The notes: generated from the sequence alone by a model not told the origin. Positions 33,289 through 42,505 are shown, counted from the first letter of the stretch. The stretch is DNA of 64,000 bases from Paraburkholderia humisilvae (GCF_902859855.1 NZ_CADIKH010000014.1:62001-126000), one strand, 5' to 3'. Made by a program: numbers and translations.

Positions 33289-33796
33289 GACGCGCGGTGC
33301 GTGGCTCTGGCGAAAAATGATGAACGTCTACGGTGCGAGGTTCCTCGACATGTGGGAAGGCGTCGACGTGAGCGAGATGCAGGTCACGTGGACCGAGGGT
33401 TTGCGCGGCCTGTCGCGCGAGGCGATCCAGCGTGGCGTCTCCCGGCTCTATCACGCCAAGCACCCGCCGACGCTGCCCGAGTTCATCGCGCTATGCGAAC
33501 CGTCGCCTGCGATGCACCGGCAGAACACGCTCGCGCTCACCAACGAGGCGAACCGCACGCCACCCGAGCAGGCGCGCGAACAACTCGTGAAGGTGCGCGA
33601 AGTCGCGCAATCGCTCGTGCGTCCGGTCGAGCGCGGCAGTGGCGTCGCCTGGGCGCAGCGGCTGATCGACCGTGCTCAACGCGGCGAGCACGTGACGCTG
33701 CACCAGCTTGCGTGCGCGAAGGCCGCGATCGAACAGTGGCAGATCACGCACGGCACGATGCGGCACACGCGCGAACCCGGCAGCGACGACGAATGA
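33266..33796 (+). CDS. Helicase loader, P-like
   Basis: A 176-residue protein resembling phage replication protein P: WLWRKMMNVYGARFLDMWEG, an LxxLSREAIQRG helix, and PPTLPEFIALCEP before a Lys/Arg-rich end. P-type proteins load DnaB at the origin. The ATG at 33266 lies seven bases after GGAGG; ATG 33260 is the alternative. It overlaps the initiator by 23 bp. Confidence 0.75.
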   Translation: MLSTPSTETRGAWLWRKMMNVYGARFLDMWEGVDVSEMQVTWTEGLRGLSREAIQRGVSRLYHAKHPPTLPEFIALCEPSPAMHRQNTLALTNEANRTPPEQAREQLVKVREVAQSLVRPVERGSGVAWAQRLIDRAQRGEHVTLHQLACAKAAIEQWQITHGTMRHTREPGSDDE

Positions 33797-33807
33797 GGAC
33801 CACAGCC

Positions 33808-34305
33808 ATGCGAATCGAGTTCACGATCCTCGGACAGCCGGCCTCGAAGGCGAACAGCCGCGAGATCGTCGCGCGCAAGGTGCGGAACAAGTCGACAGGC
33901 GAACTGCAGACGCGGCCCATGTCGATCAAAAGCGACGCTGCGCGCGATTACGAGAAGACGTGCCTCAAGCAGATTCCGCCGAAGGCCCGACAGCGCCTCG
34001 AAGGTCCATGCCGCATCGCCGTGCGCGTCTGGTACGCGACCGAGCGGCCCGACCTTGATCTGTCCGTGCTCATGGATTGCCTGCAGGACCGCTACGAGTG
34101 GGTGAAGCGCGGCACCGGCGAAAAGCGTGTGCTCGTGCATCGTGGTGTGGTGCGCAACGATCGCCAGTTTCGCCAGCAGGTTTTCCTGCATGGCATCGAT
34201 CGCGCGAATCCGCGCGCCCACATCATCGTCGAACCGCTTCACGCGCAGCAGCTTACGCTTGCGCTCGACAGCAATATCGACCCTTTCGAACTGCTTGCGC
34301 TATGA
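33808..34305 (+). CDS. RusA-family Holliday junction resolvase
   Basis: A 165-residue RusA nuclease. PASKANSREIVARK begins the fold, and ERPDLDLSVLMDCLQD with NDRQF holds the acidic metal-binding residues, with Asn in place of the first Asp of the usual DD pair. It would resolve recombination intermediates before packaging. An alternative ATG at 33793 overlaps the previous stop; 33808 has GAGGA at good distance. Confidence 0.85.
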   Translation: MRIEFTILGQPASKANSREIVARKVRNKSTGELQTRPMSIKSDAARDYEKTCLKQIPPKARQRLEGPCRIAVRVWYATERPDLDLSVLMDCLQDRYEWVKRGTGEKRVLVHRGVVRNDRQFRQQVFLHGIDRANPRAHIIVEPLHAQQLTLALDSNIDPFELLAL

Positions 34306-34331
34306 ACAGCCATCAACTGAAAACTTTTAGC

Positions 34332-34622
34332 TCACGACTCGCAGTCCGGTTTGTCGGGACGCGGTGGGAAAGCCTGCCCATCGGGCGAGATCCCCGCACG
34401 TTTGGCGTGCTGGAAATACAGCCAGTAGTGGCAGGTCGAGATGTGCGAATGGAACTCGCCATGACGCTCCGTCAGACAGGCGATCCACTCGTACACGTCC
34501 GCAACGGACGGCTGCGGGAATTCCTCGTGGCAAAGACATGCCAGCAGAAAGGCGTCGACTTCCTTCGGGGTGCCAGTGGCGATGACAGCGGGTATGGCTG
34601 TCGATTCACGTTGATCAGGCAT
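34332..34622 (-). CDS. Small protein on the opposite strand, unknown function
   Basis: A 96-residue frame with a compact, protein-like middle (LLACLCHEEFPQP, WIACLTERHGEF, HISTCHYWLYFQHAKRAG). It contains four Cys and four His. It runs against the rightward early operon in a gap of about 420 bp that otherwise has no gene, and no other frame is plausible there. The ribosome-binding site is poor. Confidence 0.45.
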   Translation of the reverse strand: MPDQRESTAIPAVIATGTPKEVDAFLLACLCHEEFPQPSVADVYEWIACLTERHGEFHSHISTCHYWLYFQHAKRAGISPDGQAFPPRPDKPDCES

Positions 34623-34726
34623 TGCCGCTCACCGTTCAGGTTTTGCCGGGATAGCCATTTTATTCCCACTTCTGCCGACCCCGCTTCTGATGCGGCTATC
34701 GCAAGCTCGTTTTCAAATTGCACACC

Positions 34727-34942
34727 ATGAACCGCCAGCACCTCACACGGCATGCCCTGTCTGCGCACCTGCGCGTCTCGCATGAGAACGATCGCTTGCG
34801 CGAAGTACTCGCGCTGATCGCAGACATCGCGGAAGGTAGCACCACTGCCAACAGCCTGCCGAACATCGCGCGCCTTGCCCGCGTCGCGCTCGTCGGCTCG
34901 CCGCCCGCCGACCCGACGCTTCAACACCCGGAGGTCTCATGA
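34727..34942 (+). CDS. Small helical phage protein
   Basis: A 71-residue protein starting MNRQHLTRHAL with a long amphipathic helix (VSHENDRLREVLALIADIAE). No family was recognised. It overlaps the next gene by ATGA. Confidence 0.5.
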   Translation: MNRQHLTRHALSAHLRVSHENDRLREVLALIADIAEGSTTANSLPNIARLARVALVGSPPADPTLQHPEVS

Positions 34943-35169
34943 CCCACCGTTGCCTCTGGCCCGGTTGCGAGCGCAACGTGTCGGCCTCGATGTGGGGATG
35001 CCGCACGCACTGGTTCGCGCTGCCCGCTAGACTTCGGTCACGTATCGGTCACGCATATCGCGATGGCGTCGACGTTGGAGAGCATCCGACACGGCGCTGG
35101 CGTGAAGCGCATGCCGATGCGCTCGCATGGATCGCGCAACACGAAGAGGAGCTTCATGGACGGTATTGA
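34939..35169 (+). CDS. Small zinc-finger-like phage protein
   Basis: A 76-residue protein with HRCLWPGCERNVSASMWGCRTHW, a C-x4-C-x8-C-x2-H pattern that could bind one zinc ion. The rest is helical and aromatic. It belongs to a family often seen before late-gene switches in Burkholderia phages, without known function. Confidence 0.6.
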   Translation: MTHRCLWPGCERNVSASMWGCRTHWFALPARLRSRIGHAYRDGVDVGEHPTRRWREAHADALAWIAQHEEELHGRY

Positions 35170-35557
35170 TCGGCTGCTGCTCGACTGGCACGAGTGGCAA
35201 CTTGGATACGAACCTGTGCGTGGCTATCCGCCTGATGCGGGATTCGGTGAGGCATTTCAAAGCAGCAGGCAATGGATGGACGTCGACGACCTCAACGAAG
35301 AAGTCGAACTGCGCCTGCGCGAAAGCGTCGGACGGTCTGTCGACCCGTTGGTAATGGCACTCGATCTGCGTCTGCGCATTGCCGTTTCAACCGCTGTGCG
35401 CAACCTTTATGCGGGCACGACCGTGTGGGTGAATCCGCGATGGCCAGCAACGCAGGAAGCCGACTATGCCCGCGCGAAGGCGACGCTCGCCCCGTCGCTC
35501 GTCTCGCGCGGTCTACTCCCTAAGACAGATCTTCAGGCGATGAAGGTCACACTTTGA
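35156..35557 (+). CDS. Last rightward early gene; possible late regulator
   Basis: A 133-residue protein, MDGIDRLLLDWHEWQLGYEP, helical and without a recognised family. It starts after AGGAG inside the end of the zinc-finger-like gene. Its place as the last early gene before packaging is that of Q antiterminators, and the WHEW/YxP start resembles some of them. The regulatory role is inferred. Confidence 0.55.
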   Translation: MDGIDRLLLDWHEWQLGYEPVRGYPPDAGFGEAFQSSRQWMDVDDLNEEVELRLRESVGRSVDPLVMALDLRLRIAVSTAVRNLYAGTTVWVNPRWPATQEADYARAKATLAPSLVSRGLLPKTDLQAMKVTL

Positions 35558-36218
35558 TCGGGCCGAACATGCCCGTATAGATCAACGCTTCCCAGATTTT
35601 TTTCATAGCTTGTCCAGTTTCCTGATTGATGAACAAGGATGACCTGCTGCCGTGCGGACGCCCGATAAAGTATGAACGCATCGACTCCCATGTTTCCGCG
35701 ACCTGCGCGTCCCAGACGCAGGGAAGCTCCATTTCCAAAAGCATGGGCATCGCGACCCGCAAAGGGATCGTGCCATCACTGTTGAGCGGCTGGAACCAAT
35801 CGCACTTGACCAATATCGGCGTGCATTCAGGGTTATAGAGCTTGACGTCCAGCCGCTCTGCAGTGACGGATGCAGCCGGATGGTACGGAAACGCCTGCAC
35901 CGAGTCCAAGACCTCCTGCCCATCGTTGTACGGACAGGTGATGAAGCCATTAACGAAATACCTCGTGTGGTCGAGACCCTTGTAACCGTATTCCATGCTG
36001 GGAGTTGTGGTCGGATAGCTTCTGCGTTCGTAGTTTCGGACCAATGGATGCCAGCTCGGATACGCATCAACAACGGGTCCGAGCGTCACGGAAAGATCAT
36101 GCAGGGCCTCTCGACTCCGTGCCCGTTCCTCTTCGCCGAGGTACTGCGGGCGCGGAACAAGGTAATCCATCACGCTTGCAAGTCCGGCCCGCGCCGATTC
36201 GTCTGCCCGAAAAGCCAT
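35547..36218 (-). CDS. Moron gene of unknown function
   Basis: A 223-residue protein with its own promoter, on the strand opposite to early and late genes, and lower in G+C than its neighbours. The sequence is beta-rich with many aromatic residues and has no membrane helix. These are features of cargo genes expressed in the lysogen. No family was recognised. The start MAFRADES was chosen because GAGAGG lies before it; the ATG five codons earlier has none. Confidence 0.65.
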   Translation of the reverse strand: MAFRADESARAGLASVMDYLVPRPQYLGEEERARSREALHDLSVTLGPVVDAYPSWHPLVRNYERRSYPTTTPSMEYGYKGLDHTRYFVNGFITCPYNDGQEVLDSVQAFPYHPAASVTAERLDVKLYNPECTPILVKCDWFQPLNSDGTIPLRVAMPMLLEMELPCVWDAQVAETWESMRSYFIGRPHGSRSSLFINQETGQAMKKIWEALIYTGMFGPIKV

Positions 36219-36251
36219 TTGATCCCTCTCCATGATCGTTTAGATTTGTGC

Positions 36252-36280
36252 ATGATATCGACACACAACGCACAACACAA
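36252..36280 (-). promoter_or_regulatory. Promoter of the moron gene
   Basis: On the minus strand TTGTGT (36275-36280) and TATCAT (36252-36257) are 17 bp apart, about 35 bp upstream of the moron start. The local DNA is AT-rich. This supports expression from an integrated prophage. Confidence 0.6.
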
Positions 36281-36380
36281 GTACATCACGCACAAGATCA
36301 CTGTTTCATGCGTGGATTGCTAGGCTAGAAGTTTTGGTGTTTAATCCAAAGCGCTGCCGCATTGCGTCCAGCAAAAACGC

Positions 36381-36416
36381 AAGGCCCCGTCAGGAAACTG
36401 TCGGGGCCTTTTGTTT
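36381..36416 (+). terminator. Intrinsic terminator before the packaging genes
   Basis: AAGGCCCCG (36381-36389) pairs with CGGGGCCTT (36402-36410), followed by TTGTTTT. It lies upstream of the HNH gene, where a late antiterminator would have to act to let late transcription through. Confidence 0.85.
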
Positions 36417-36452
36417 TGGCCCACAGCCCTCTTTCCTTCGTCCCCCACGATC

Positions 36453-36746
36453 ATGTCCGCAGCCACGCCTCGCACAGTCGGGAGCCGGTGGAGGGTCATC
36501 CGTGCGCGTCAGCTACGGCACCACCCGCTTTGTGCGGAGTGCCTGCGCCGTGGACATGTCACCGAGGCAACCGAAGTGGATCACATCATCCGGCTGGAGG
36601 ACGGCGGCACCGACGCCGACACGAACCTCCAGTCCCTCTGCCACGACTGTCACGCCCGCAAGACCGCGAAGGAGAACGGCGCGCGCCCTCGCGGGTGCGA
36701 CGCCAATGGCATGCCCACCGACCCGGAGCATCCGTGGTCGCGCTGA
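36453..36746 (+). CDS. HNH endonuclease
   Basis: A 97-residue nuclease with the full motif EVDHIIRLEDGG, N, then LCHDCHARKT. Small HNH proteins next to terminase genes assist terminase cutting in HK97-type phages. The start MSAATPRTVG lacks a strong site; the frame extends 14 codons upstream. Confidence 0.88.
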   Translation: MSAATPRTVGSRWRVIRARQLRHHPLCAECLRRGHVTEATEVDHIIRLEDGGTDADTNLQSLCHDCHARKTAKENGARPRGCDANGMPTDPEHPWSR

Positions 36747-36947
36747 CCTTCATGCCGTCGCGCGCGCGGCTCGCCGGGGACGCCCCTCGGGGGGGATTGT
36801 GTGAATTTTTCGCAACACTTTCCGTCACCCCGTGGCCTCCTCTTTTTTCAACGCGCCACATCTCGATCGGGGGGGCGTCACAGGCCGGCAAACGCCCGCG
36901 TCGCGTGACGTGCGGGCGCACGTGCCAACACAAACCGGAGGTCGGCT

Positions 36948-38369
36948 ATGTGGGCTGACGCCATCGAGCAGCGGCCTGTGGCGGCGCTGAACGCCTACGC
37001 GAAGAACGCGCGCACGCACAGCGAGGCACAGCTCGCGCAGCTTGCCGATTCGATGCGGGAGTGGGGGTTCACGATCCCGGTTCTCGTAGCCGAGGACGGG
37101 ACGATCATCGCGGGTCACGGACGGGTCGAGGTGGCGAAGCGCCTCGGTTATGAGGCGGTGCCGGTGATCGTTGCGCGCGGCTGGAGCGCGCAGCAGATAC
37201 GCGCCTACGTGCTTGCGGACAACCGGCTCGCGGAGAACGCGGGATGGGACAACGCGCTGCTCATCTCCGAACTCGAAGCGCTCACGCTCGACGGCTTCGC
37301 GATCGGGCTGGCGGGTTTCAGCGAACTCGACATGGACCGGCTGTTGCGCGGTGCGCGCGGTCGGGACGACGAGGACGATATCCCGCCAGTGCCCGAGCAG
37401 GCCGTCACCGTCGAAGGTGACGTGTGGGTGCTCGGCGGGCACCGGCTGGCCTGCGGCGACTCGACCAAGGCCGAAGTGGCGGCGGTGGCGCTGGCGGGCG
37501 TGCGGCCTTCGCTGATGATCACCGATCCGCCATATGGCGTGGACTACGACGCCGACTGGCGGAACCGCGTCGTGATGGTCGAAGGCGAGCGGCGCGGCAC
37601 GCATGGCACGCGCTCGACGGGCAAGGTGCTCAACGACACGCGCGCCGACTGGCGCGAGGCTTGGCAGCACTTCGCGGGCGACGTTGCCTACGTGTGGCAC
37701 GCGGGCATCTACGCGGACGTGGTGGCGGGTTCATTGCGCGCCTGCGGGTTCGGCATCCGCAGCCAGATCATCTGGGCGAAGCACACGTTCGTCGTCTCGC
37801 GTGGGCACTACCACTGGCAGCACGAGCCGTGCTGGTACGCGGTGCGCGAAGGCAAGACGGCTGGCTGGACGGGCGACCGATCGCAATCGACGCTCTGGCA
37901 GATCGAGCACCGCAGGAGCGAGTCGGGCCACTCAACGCAAAAGCCCGTCGAGGCCATGCGCCGTCCGATCGAAAACCACACCTCTCCCGGGCAGGCCGTC
38001 TACGAACCGTTCTCCGGTTCGGGCACGACGATCGTCGCCGCCGAATCGGTGGGCCGCACGTGCCACGCCATCGAACTCAATCCCGCCTACTGCGACGTGG
38101 CGATCCAGCGCTGGCAGGTCGCGACGCGGCAGCAGGCAGTCCGCGAGCGCGACGGACTCACTTTCGCGCAGGCCGCACAGGCCGCAGGCATCGAGGTCAG
38201 CAATGGCAAGGACACGACCACCGCTTCCAACGGAACTGAAGCTGGTGCAAGGGACGCTGCGTCCGTCCCGCGCAAACAAGCGGGAGGCAAAGCCCGAAAA
38301 GGCGATGCCGACACCGCCCGCCCATCTCGGCGCGATCGGAAAAACGGAGTGGCGGCGCATGGCACGTGA
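36948..38369 (+). CDS. ParB-nuclease/DNA methyltransferase fusion
   Basis: A 473-residue protein. Residues 1-110 are a ParB-type N-terminal domain with IIAGHGRVEVAKRLG. Residues 150-400 are an N-4/N-6 DNA methyltransferase with the catalytic DPPY motif (TDPPYGVDYD) and the SAM-binding PFSGSGTTIVA. The C-terminal 70 residues are a charged tail. It probably modifies phage DNA against restriction. It starts after GGAGG and its end overlaps the terminase gene. Confidence 0.9.
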   Translation: MWADAIEQRPVAALNAYAKNARTHSEAQLAQLADSMREWGFTIPVLVAEDGTIIAGHGRVEVAKRLGYEAVPVIVARGWSAQQIRAYVLADNRLAENAGWDNALLISELEALTLDGFAIGLAGFSELDMDRLLRGARGRDDEDDIPPVPEQAVTVEGDVWVLGGHRLACGDSTKAEVAAVALAGVRPSLMITDPPYGVDYDADWRNRVVMVEGERRGTHGTRSTGKVLNDTRADWREAWQHFAGDVAYVWHAGIYADVVAGSLRACGFGIRSQIIWAKHTFVVSRGHYHWQHEPCWYAVREGKTAGWTGDRSQSTLWQIEHRRSESGHSTQKPVEAMRRPIENHTSPGQAVYEPFSGSGTTIVAAESVGRTCHAIELNPAYCDVAIQRWQVATRQQAVRERDGLTFAQAAQAAGIEVSNGKDTTTASNGTEAGARDAASVPRKQAGGKARKGDADTARPSRRDRKNGVAAHGT

Positions 38370-38697
38370 GCTATTCGATCTCGGGCTGCTCACGCGCATC
38401 GATCGCGCGGCGCTCGCCGCCTACTGCATGGCATACGAGCGGTGGGTGCTGGCCGAGCGGGCGCTCGCCAAGATGGCCGAGCGCGACATGCTCACTGGTG
38501 GCCTGATGATCAAGACCACCAACGGCAACGCGATCCAGAACCCGCTGGTCGGCACCGCGAACAAGGCGATGCTGATCATGGTGCGTTTCTGCACCGAGTT
38601 CGGCATGACGCCCGCTGCGCGTGCTGGCATCGAGGCGGGCAAGCCCGGAGAAGGTGATGGCAAGCAGCGCGACGTCCGGCAGAAGTACGGCTTCTGA
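38203..38697 (+). CDS. Terminase small subunit, P27 family
   Basis: A 164-residue protein with the P27 pattern: HLGAIGKTEWRRMARELFDLGLL, then AALAAYCMAYERWV and a helical C-terminus. It recognises the packaging site. Its first 55 codons lie inside the methyltransferase gene in another frame (overlap of 167 bp), preceded by GAGGT. Confidence 0.88.
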   Translation: MARTRPPLPTELKLVQGTLRPSRANKREAKPEKAMPTPPAHLGAIGKTEWRRMARELFDLGLLTRIDRAALAAYCMAYERWVLAERALAKMAERDMLTGGLMIKTTNGNAIQNPLVGTANKAMLIMVRFCTEFGMTPAARAGIEAGKPGEGDGKQRDVRQKYGF

Positions 38698-40468
38698 TCC
38701 GGCGACGCAGTACGCGCGCGATGTGGCAAGCGGGAAAATCGTGGCCGGTCCCGATGTGCGCAATGCCTGCAAGCGGCACCTCGACGACCTCGTGAATGCG
38801 AGCGCGCGAGGTTTCACATGGAACCCGGCAGTCGCGCAGCGCGTGATCGACTTCTTCCCCGAGGTGCTGTGCCTGAACGGCGGCGACTTCGAAGGCGCAC
38901 CGTTTCACCTGCTCGACTGGCAGAAGTTCATCGTCGGCTCGCTGTTCGGCTGGCTACGCGCCGACGGCTCGCGGCGCTTCCGTGAGGCATACGTCGAAGG
39001 CGGCAAGGGCTGTGGGAAGTCGCCGCTCGCGGCAGGCATCGGGCTTTACATGATGCTGGCCGACGCCGAGCAGCGCGCCGAGGTCTATGCGGCGGCAACG
39101 CGTCGCGATCAGGCAATGGTGCTGTTCCGCGACGCGGTGGCGATGGTGCAACTTTCACCGAAGCTGCGCGAAGCCACCAGCATGCAGGGCCGCGACGATC
39201 GCGTGTGGAACATCAGCCATCGCAGGAGCGGCTCGTTCTTCCGTCCGATCGCCAGCGACGAGAGTGGTCAGAGCGGGCCGCGCCCGCATTGCGGCCTGAT
39301 CGATGAAATCCACGAGCACCGCAATGGCACCGTCATCAACATCATGCGCGCGGGTAAGAAGGGTCGCCGCCAGCCGCTGATTTTCATGATCACGAACTCG
39401 GGCTTCGATCGCACCTCGGTCTGCTACGAGCAGCACGAGTACGCGACCCGCATCGCCAGCGGTGTGCTGGCCGACGACGCCTTCTTCGCCTTCGTTTGCT
39501 CGCTCGACGAGGACGACGACCCCTTCGAGAGCGAGGACTGCTGGAGCAAGGCCAACCCGTCGCTCGGGCAGACGATCAAGCCCGACTACCTGCGCGAGCA
39601 GGTGCATCAGGCGCGCGGCATGCCGTCGCTCGCCTCGACCGTGAGGCGCCTCAACTTCTGCCAGTGGGTCGACGCTGAAGATCCGTGGATCGAAGGGCCG
39701 CTGTGGTTCGCCTGCGAAGTGGGACGCCCGCCCGAGTCGGGCGACGTGCTGCGCGGCGATGCCGGTGCGCACGAACTGATGCGGCGGGCCGAAGCGGCGA
39801 GGCTCGACCTGCGCGCCTCGTTCAAGGGCAAAAAGGTCTCGGGTGGTCTCGACCTGTCGGGCACCCGCGACCTCACCGCTGCCGCGTTCGTTGCGGTCAA
39901 CGAGGACGAGACGGTCGACGCGTTTGTCGACTTCTGGACGCCCGGTGAAACGATGATCGAGCGCGGCAACCACGACAAGGTCAGTTATGACGTGTGGGAT
40001 CGCGCGGGCTTCATCCATGCCACCGAGGGTCGCTCGGTGGCGTACCGCGAGGTCGCACGCACGCTCGCCGCGCTCGATGCCGAGATGGAGATCGAGGGCA
40101 TTGCCTGCGACCCGTACCGGCTGAAGGATTTCGAACGCGAGTGCGATGCCGAGGGCGTGGTGCTGCCGTTCGTGACACACGGTCAGGGCTTCGGGCGCTC
40201 GTCCGAGTCGGGCCTGTGGATGCCGCGCTCGATCGAACTGGTCGAGCAGCTGATCTTCGAAGGCAGGCTGCGCGTGGTGTTCAACCCCTGCCTGCGATGG
40301 AACGTGTCGAACGCTGTTGTCGAGGCGGATGCGAAGGAGAACCGCATCTTCCGCAAACGCAAGGCGATCGGACGTATCGACGGACTCGTGGCTCTCACGA
40401 TGGCCGTGGGCCTCGCGCTCAACAAGAGCGCCGAGCGCGAACCCGAATACCAGATGTACTTCCTCTAA
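38657..40468 (+). CDS. Terminase large subunit
   Basis: A 603-residue packaging motor. The ATPase has Walker A GGKGCGKS near residue 125 and Walker B GLIDEIHEH. The nuclease domain carries GGLDLSGTRD and a late acidic site near GRIDGLVALT. It belongs to the HK97/YmfN-like Terminase_1 group. It overlaps the small subunit by 41 bp. Confidence 0.95.
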   Translation: MASSATSGRSTASDPATQYARDVASGKIVAGPDVRNACKRHLDDLVNASARGFTWNPAVAQRVIDFFPEVLCLNGGDFEGAPFHLLDWQKFIVGSLFGWLRADGSRRFREAYVEGGKGCGKSPLAAGIGLYMMLADAEQRAEVYAAATRRDQAMVLFRDAVAMVQLSPKLREATSMQGRDDRVWNISHRRSGSFFRPIASDESGQSGPRPHCGLIDEIHEHRNGTVINIMRAGKKGRRQPLIFMITNSGFDRTSVCYEQHEYATRIASGVLADDAFFAFVCSLDEDDDPFESEDCWSKANPSLGQTIKPDYLREQVHQARGMPSLASTVRRLNFCQWVDAEDPWIEGPLWFACEVGRPPESGDVLRGDAGAHELMRRAEAARLDLRASFKGKKVSGGLDLSGTRDLTAAAFVAVNEDETVDAFVDFWTPGETMIERGNHDKVSYDVWDRAGFIHATEGRSVAYREVARTLAALDAEMEIEGIACDPYRLKDFERECDAEGVVLPFVTHGQGFGRSSESGLWMPRSIELVEQLIFEGRLRVVFNPCLRWNVSNAVVEADAKENRIFRKRKAIGRIDGLVALTMAVGLALNKSAEREPEYQMYFL

Positions 40469-40479
40469 GGACGCCGATC

Positions 40480-41061
40480 ATGGAACGTGCTTACTCGCTG
40501 CTCACCGTTCGCAGCGCGGATGATGCTGCCCGCGTGATCGAGGGCATTGCCTCGACACCGACGCCCGATCGCTATGGCGATATCGTCGAACCGCTCGGCG
40601 CGAAGTTCAGGACGCCCATGCCGCTGCTCTGGCAACACGACGCGCGAGCGCCTGTGGGCCAGGTCGAGTTCGCCACGGCGACTGCAGACGGCATCCCGTT
40701 TCGCGCATCCATCGCGATCATCGACGAACCCGGCACGCTCAAGGAGCGCCTCGACGAAGCATGGCAGAGCGTCAAGGCGCAACTCGTGCGCGCCGTCTCG
40801 ATCGGCTTCCGGCCTATCGAGTACGCCTTCATGGATGACGGTGGCATGCACTTCCTCGAATGGGAGTGGCTCGAACTGTCGCTCGTCACGATCCCCGCGA
40901 ATAGCGAAGCAACGATTCAAACCATCAAGTCAATCGATACGACCACCCGCGCCGCGCTCGGTATCGGTGGTGGCCATGTCGTGCGCCTGAGTCAACCCGC
41001 GCGCGCCCGCGCATCGAAAGCGTTCGTCATCCAGACGATCCATCGGGAGAACCAGCAATGA
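40480..41061 (+). CDS. HK97-type prohead protease
   Basis: A 193-residue serine protease of the U35 family: LLWQHDARAPVGQ gives the catalytic His and LVRAVSIGFRP the catalytic Ser. It removes the scaffold part of the capsid protein after assembly. It overlaps the capsid gene by ATGA. Confidence 0.9.
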   Translation: MERAYSLLTVRSADDAARVIEGIASTPTPDRYGDIVEPLGAKFRTPMPLLWQHDARAPVGQVEFATATADGIPFRASIAIIDEPGTLKERLDEAWQSVKAQLVRAVSIGFRPIEYAFMDDGGMHFLEWEWLELSLVTIPANSEATIQTIKSIDTTTRAALGIGGGHVVRLSQPARARASKAFVIQTIHRENQQ

Positions 41062-42455
41062 AGCCCACTATTGCAGAACAGATCGCCGCGTTCGAAGCAA
41101 GACGCGCGGCATCGTGCGCGCGGATGGCCGAGATCATGGACACCGCAGCCGCAGACGGCGCGACGCTCGACGCCGCGCAGCAGGAAGAGTTCGACACGCT
41201 CGAAAAGGACATCGAGTCGATCGATGGCCACCTGCGCCGCCTGAAGACCATCGAGGCGCATGTCGTGAAGAGCGCCACGCCCGTCAATGGCGACAACCCG
41301 CAACGCTCCAGCGTGACGCGCTCGGTCGGTGCTGGCCCGAATCCGATCATCACGATTCGCGGCAACCTGCCCAAAGGCACCGCCTTCACGCGGTACGCGA
41401 TCGCACTGGCGCGCTCGCAGGGCAATCTGATGCAGGCGGTCGAGATCGCCAAAAGCTGGCACGACTCGACACCCGAGGTCGAGAGCGTGCTGCGCGCTGC
41501 CGTCGCCGCTGGCACCACGACCGATCCGGCGTGGGCCGCACCGCTGGTCGACTATCAGAACATGACCGAGGAGTTCATCGCGCTGCTGCGGCCTGCCACG
41601 ATCATCGGTCGGATCAACGGCTTCCGCCGCGTGCCGTTCAACGTCGCCATGCCCGCGCAAACCTCGGCCTCGTCCGCGCAGTGGGTCGGTGAAGGCAAGG
41701 CCAAGCCGGTGAGCGCGCTCGGCTTCGAAACGATGCGCCTCGGCTTCGCGAAGGTCGCGGGGATCGTCGTACTGACCGACGAGCTTGTGCGGTTCTCGAA
41801 TCCTTCGGCAGAGCCGATCGTGCGGCAGGACCTGATCGACACCATCACGCAGCTTATCGACCACGACTTCATCGATCCCGACAAGGCCGAGGTCAAGGAC
41901 GTGTCGCCGGAATCGATCACGCATCAGGCGACGTATATCGAAGCCTCGGGCACCGATGCCGACGCATTGCGCAACGATATCCGCGCGCTGTTCTCGGCCT
42001 TCACCGCGAACAACGTCTCGGTCGCGGGTGCCTACTGGATCATGGACCCGGTGATGGCGCTGACCATCGGCATGATGCAGAACGCGCTCGGCCAGCCCGA
42101 GTTCCCCGGCATCGACATGAACGGCGGCACGTTCTTCGGCCTGCCTGTTGTCTGCTCGACGAACGTGCCGAAGGACGCGACCGACATGACGCGCATCATC
42201 CTCGTCCAGCCGAAGGAGGTCCTGCTGGCCGATGACGGTGGCGTGACGCTCGATGCCTCGCGCGAAGCGTCCCTGCAGATGGACAGCGCGCCGAACGGCA
42301 ACGGCACCGGCCTCGTGTCGCTCTGGCAACAGAACATGGTCGCGCTGCGTGCCGAGCGCTTCATCAACTGGAAGGCCCGTCGCGCCCTCGCGTGCGCGTA
42401 CATCCGTGGTGCCAACTATGGTGCGCCGCCCGTCGATGATGGCGGCGGTGCCTGA
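41058..42455 (+). CDS. HK97-type major capsid protein with delta domain
   Basis: A 465-residue capsid protein. The first 95 residues are a coiled-coil scaffold (delta domain), cut off by the protease. The rest has the HK97 fold with FRRVPFNVAMP (E-loop side) and GMMQNALGQPEFPG (P-domain side). Length fits the family. Confidence 0.95.
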   Translation: MKPTIAEQIAAFEARRAASCARMAEIMDTAAADGATLDAAQQEEFDTLEKDIESIDGHLRRLKTIEAHVVKSATPVNGDNPQRSSVTRSVGAGPNPIITIRGNLPKGTAFTRYAIALARSQGNLMQAVEIAKSWHDSTPEVESVLRAAVAAGTTTDPAWAAPLVDYQNMTEEFIALLRPATIIGRINGFRRVPFNVAMPAQTSASSAQWVGEGKAKPVSALGFETMRLGFAKVAGIVVLTDELVRFSNPSAEPIVRQDLIDTITQLIDHDFIDPDKAEVKDVSPESITHQATYIEASGTDADALRNDIRALFSAFTANNVSVAGAYWIMDPVMALTIGMMQNALGQPEFPGIDMNGGTFFGLPVVCSTNVPKDATDMTRIILVQPKEVLLADDGGVTLDASREASLQMDSAPNGNGTGLVSLWQQNMVALRAERFINWKARRALACAYIRGANYGAPPVDDGGGA

Positions 42456-42476
42456 TGCGCTTCATGTGCTGACGTG

Positions 42477-42505
42477 GGTGGACCCTTCGCGGGTCCGCCC
42501 GTTTT
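42477..42505 (+). terminator. Weak terminator after the capsid gene
   Basis: GGACCC-TTCGC-GGGTCC (42480-42496) is followed by CGCCCGTTTTC. The T-run is short, so it may lower rather than stop transcription, leaving capsid mRNA in excess. Confidence 0.5.

Noticed and set aside
36362..36958. 198-codon plus-strand frame over HNH and the gap after it
   Set aside because: The HNH frame has the full motif; this frame is Pro/Arg/Ser-rich and unlikely.
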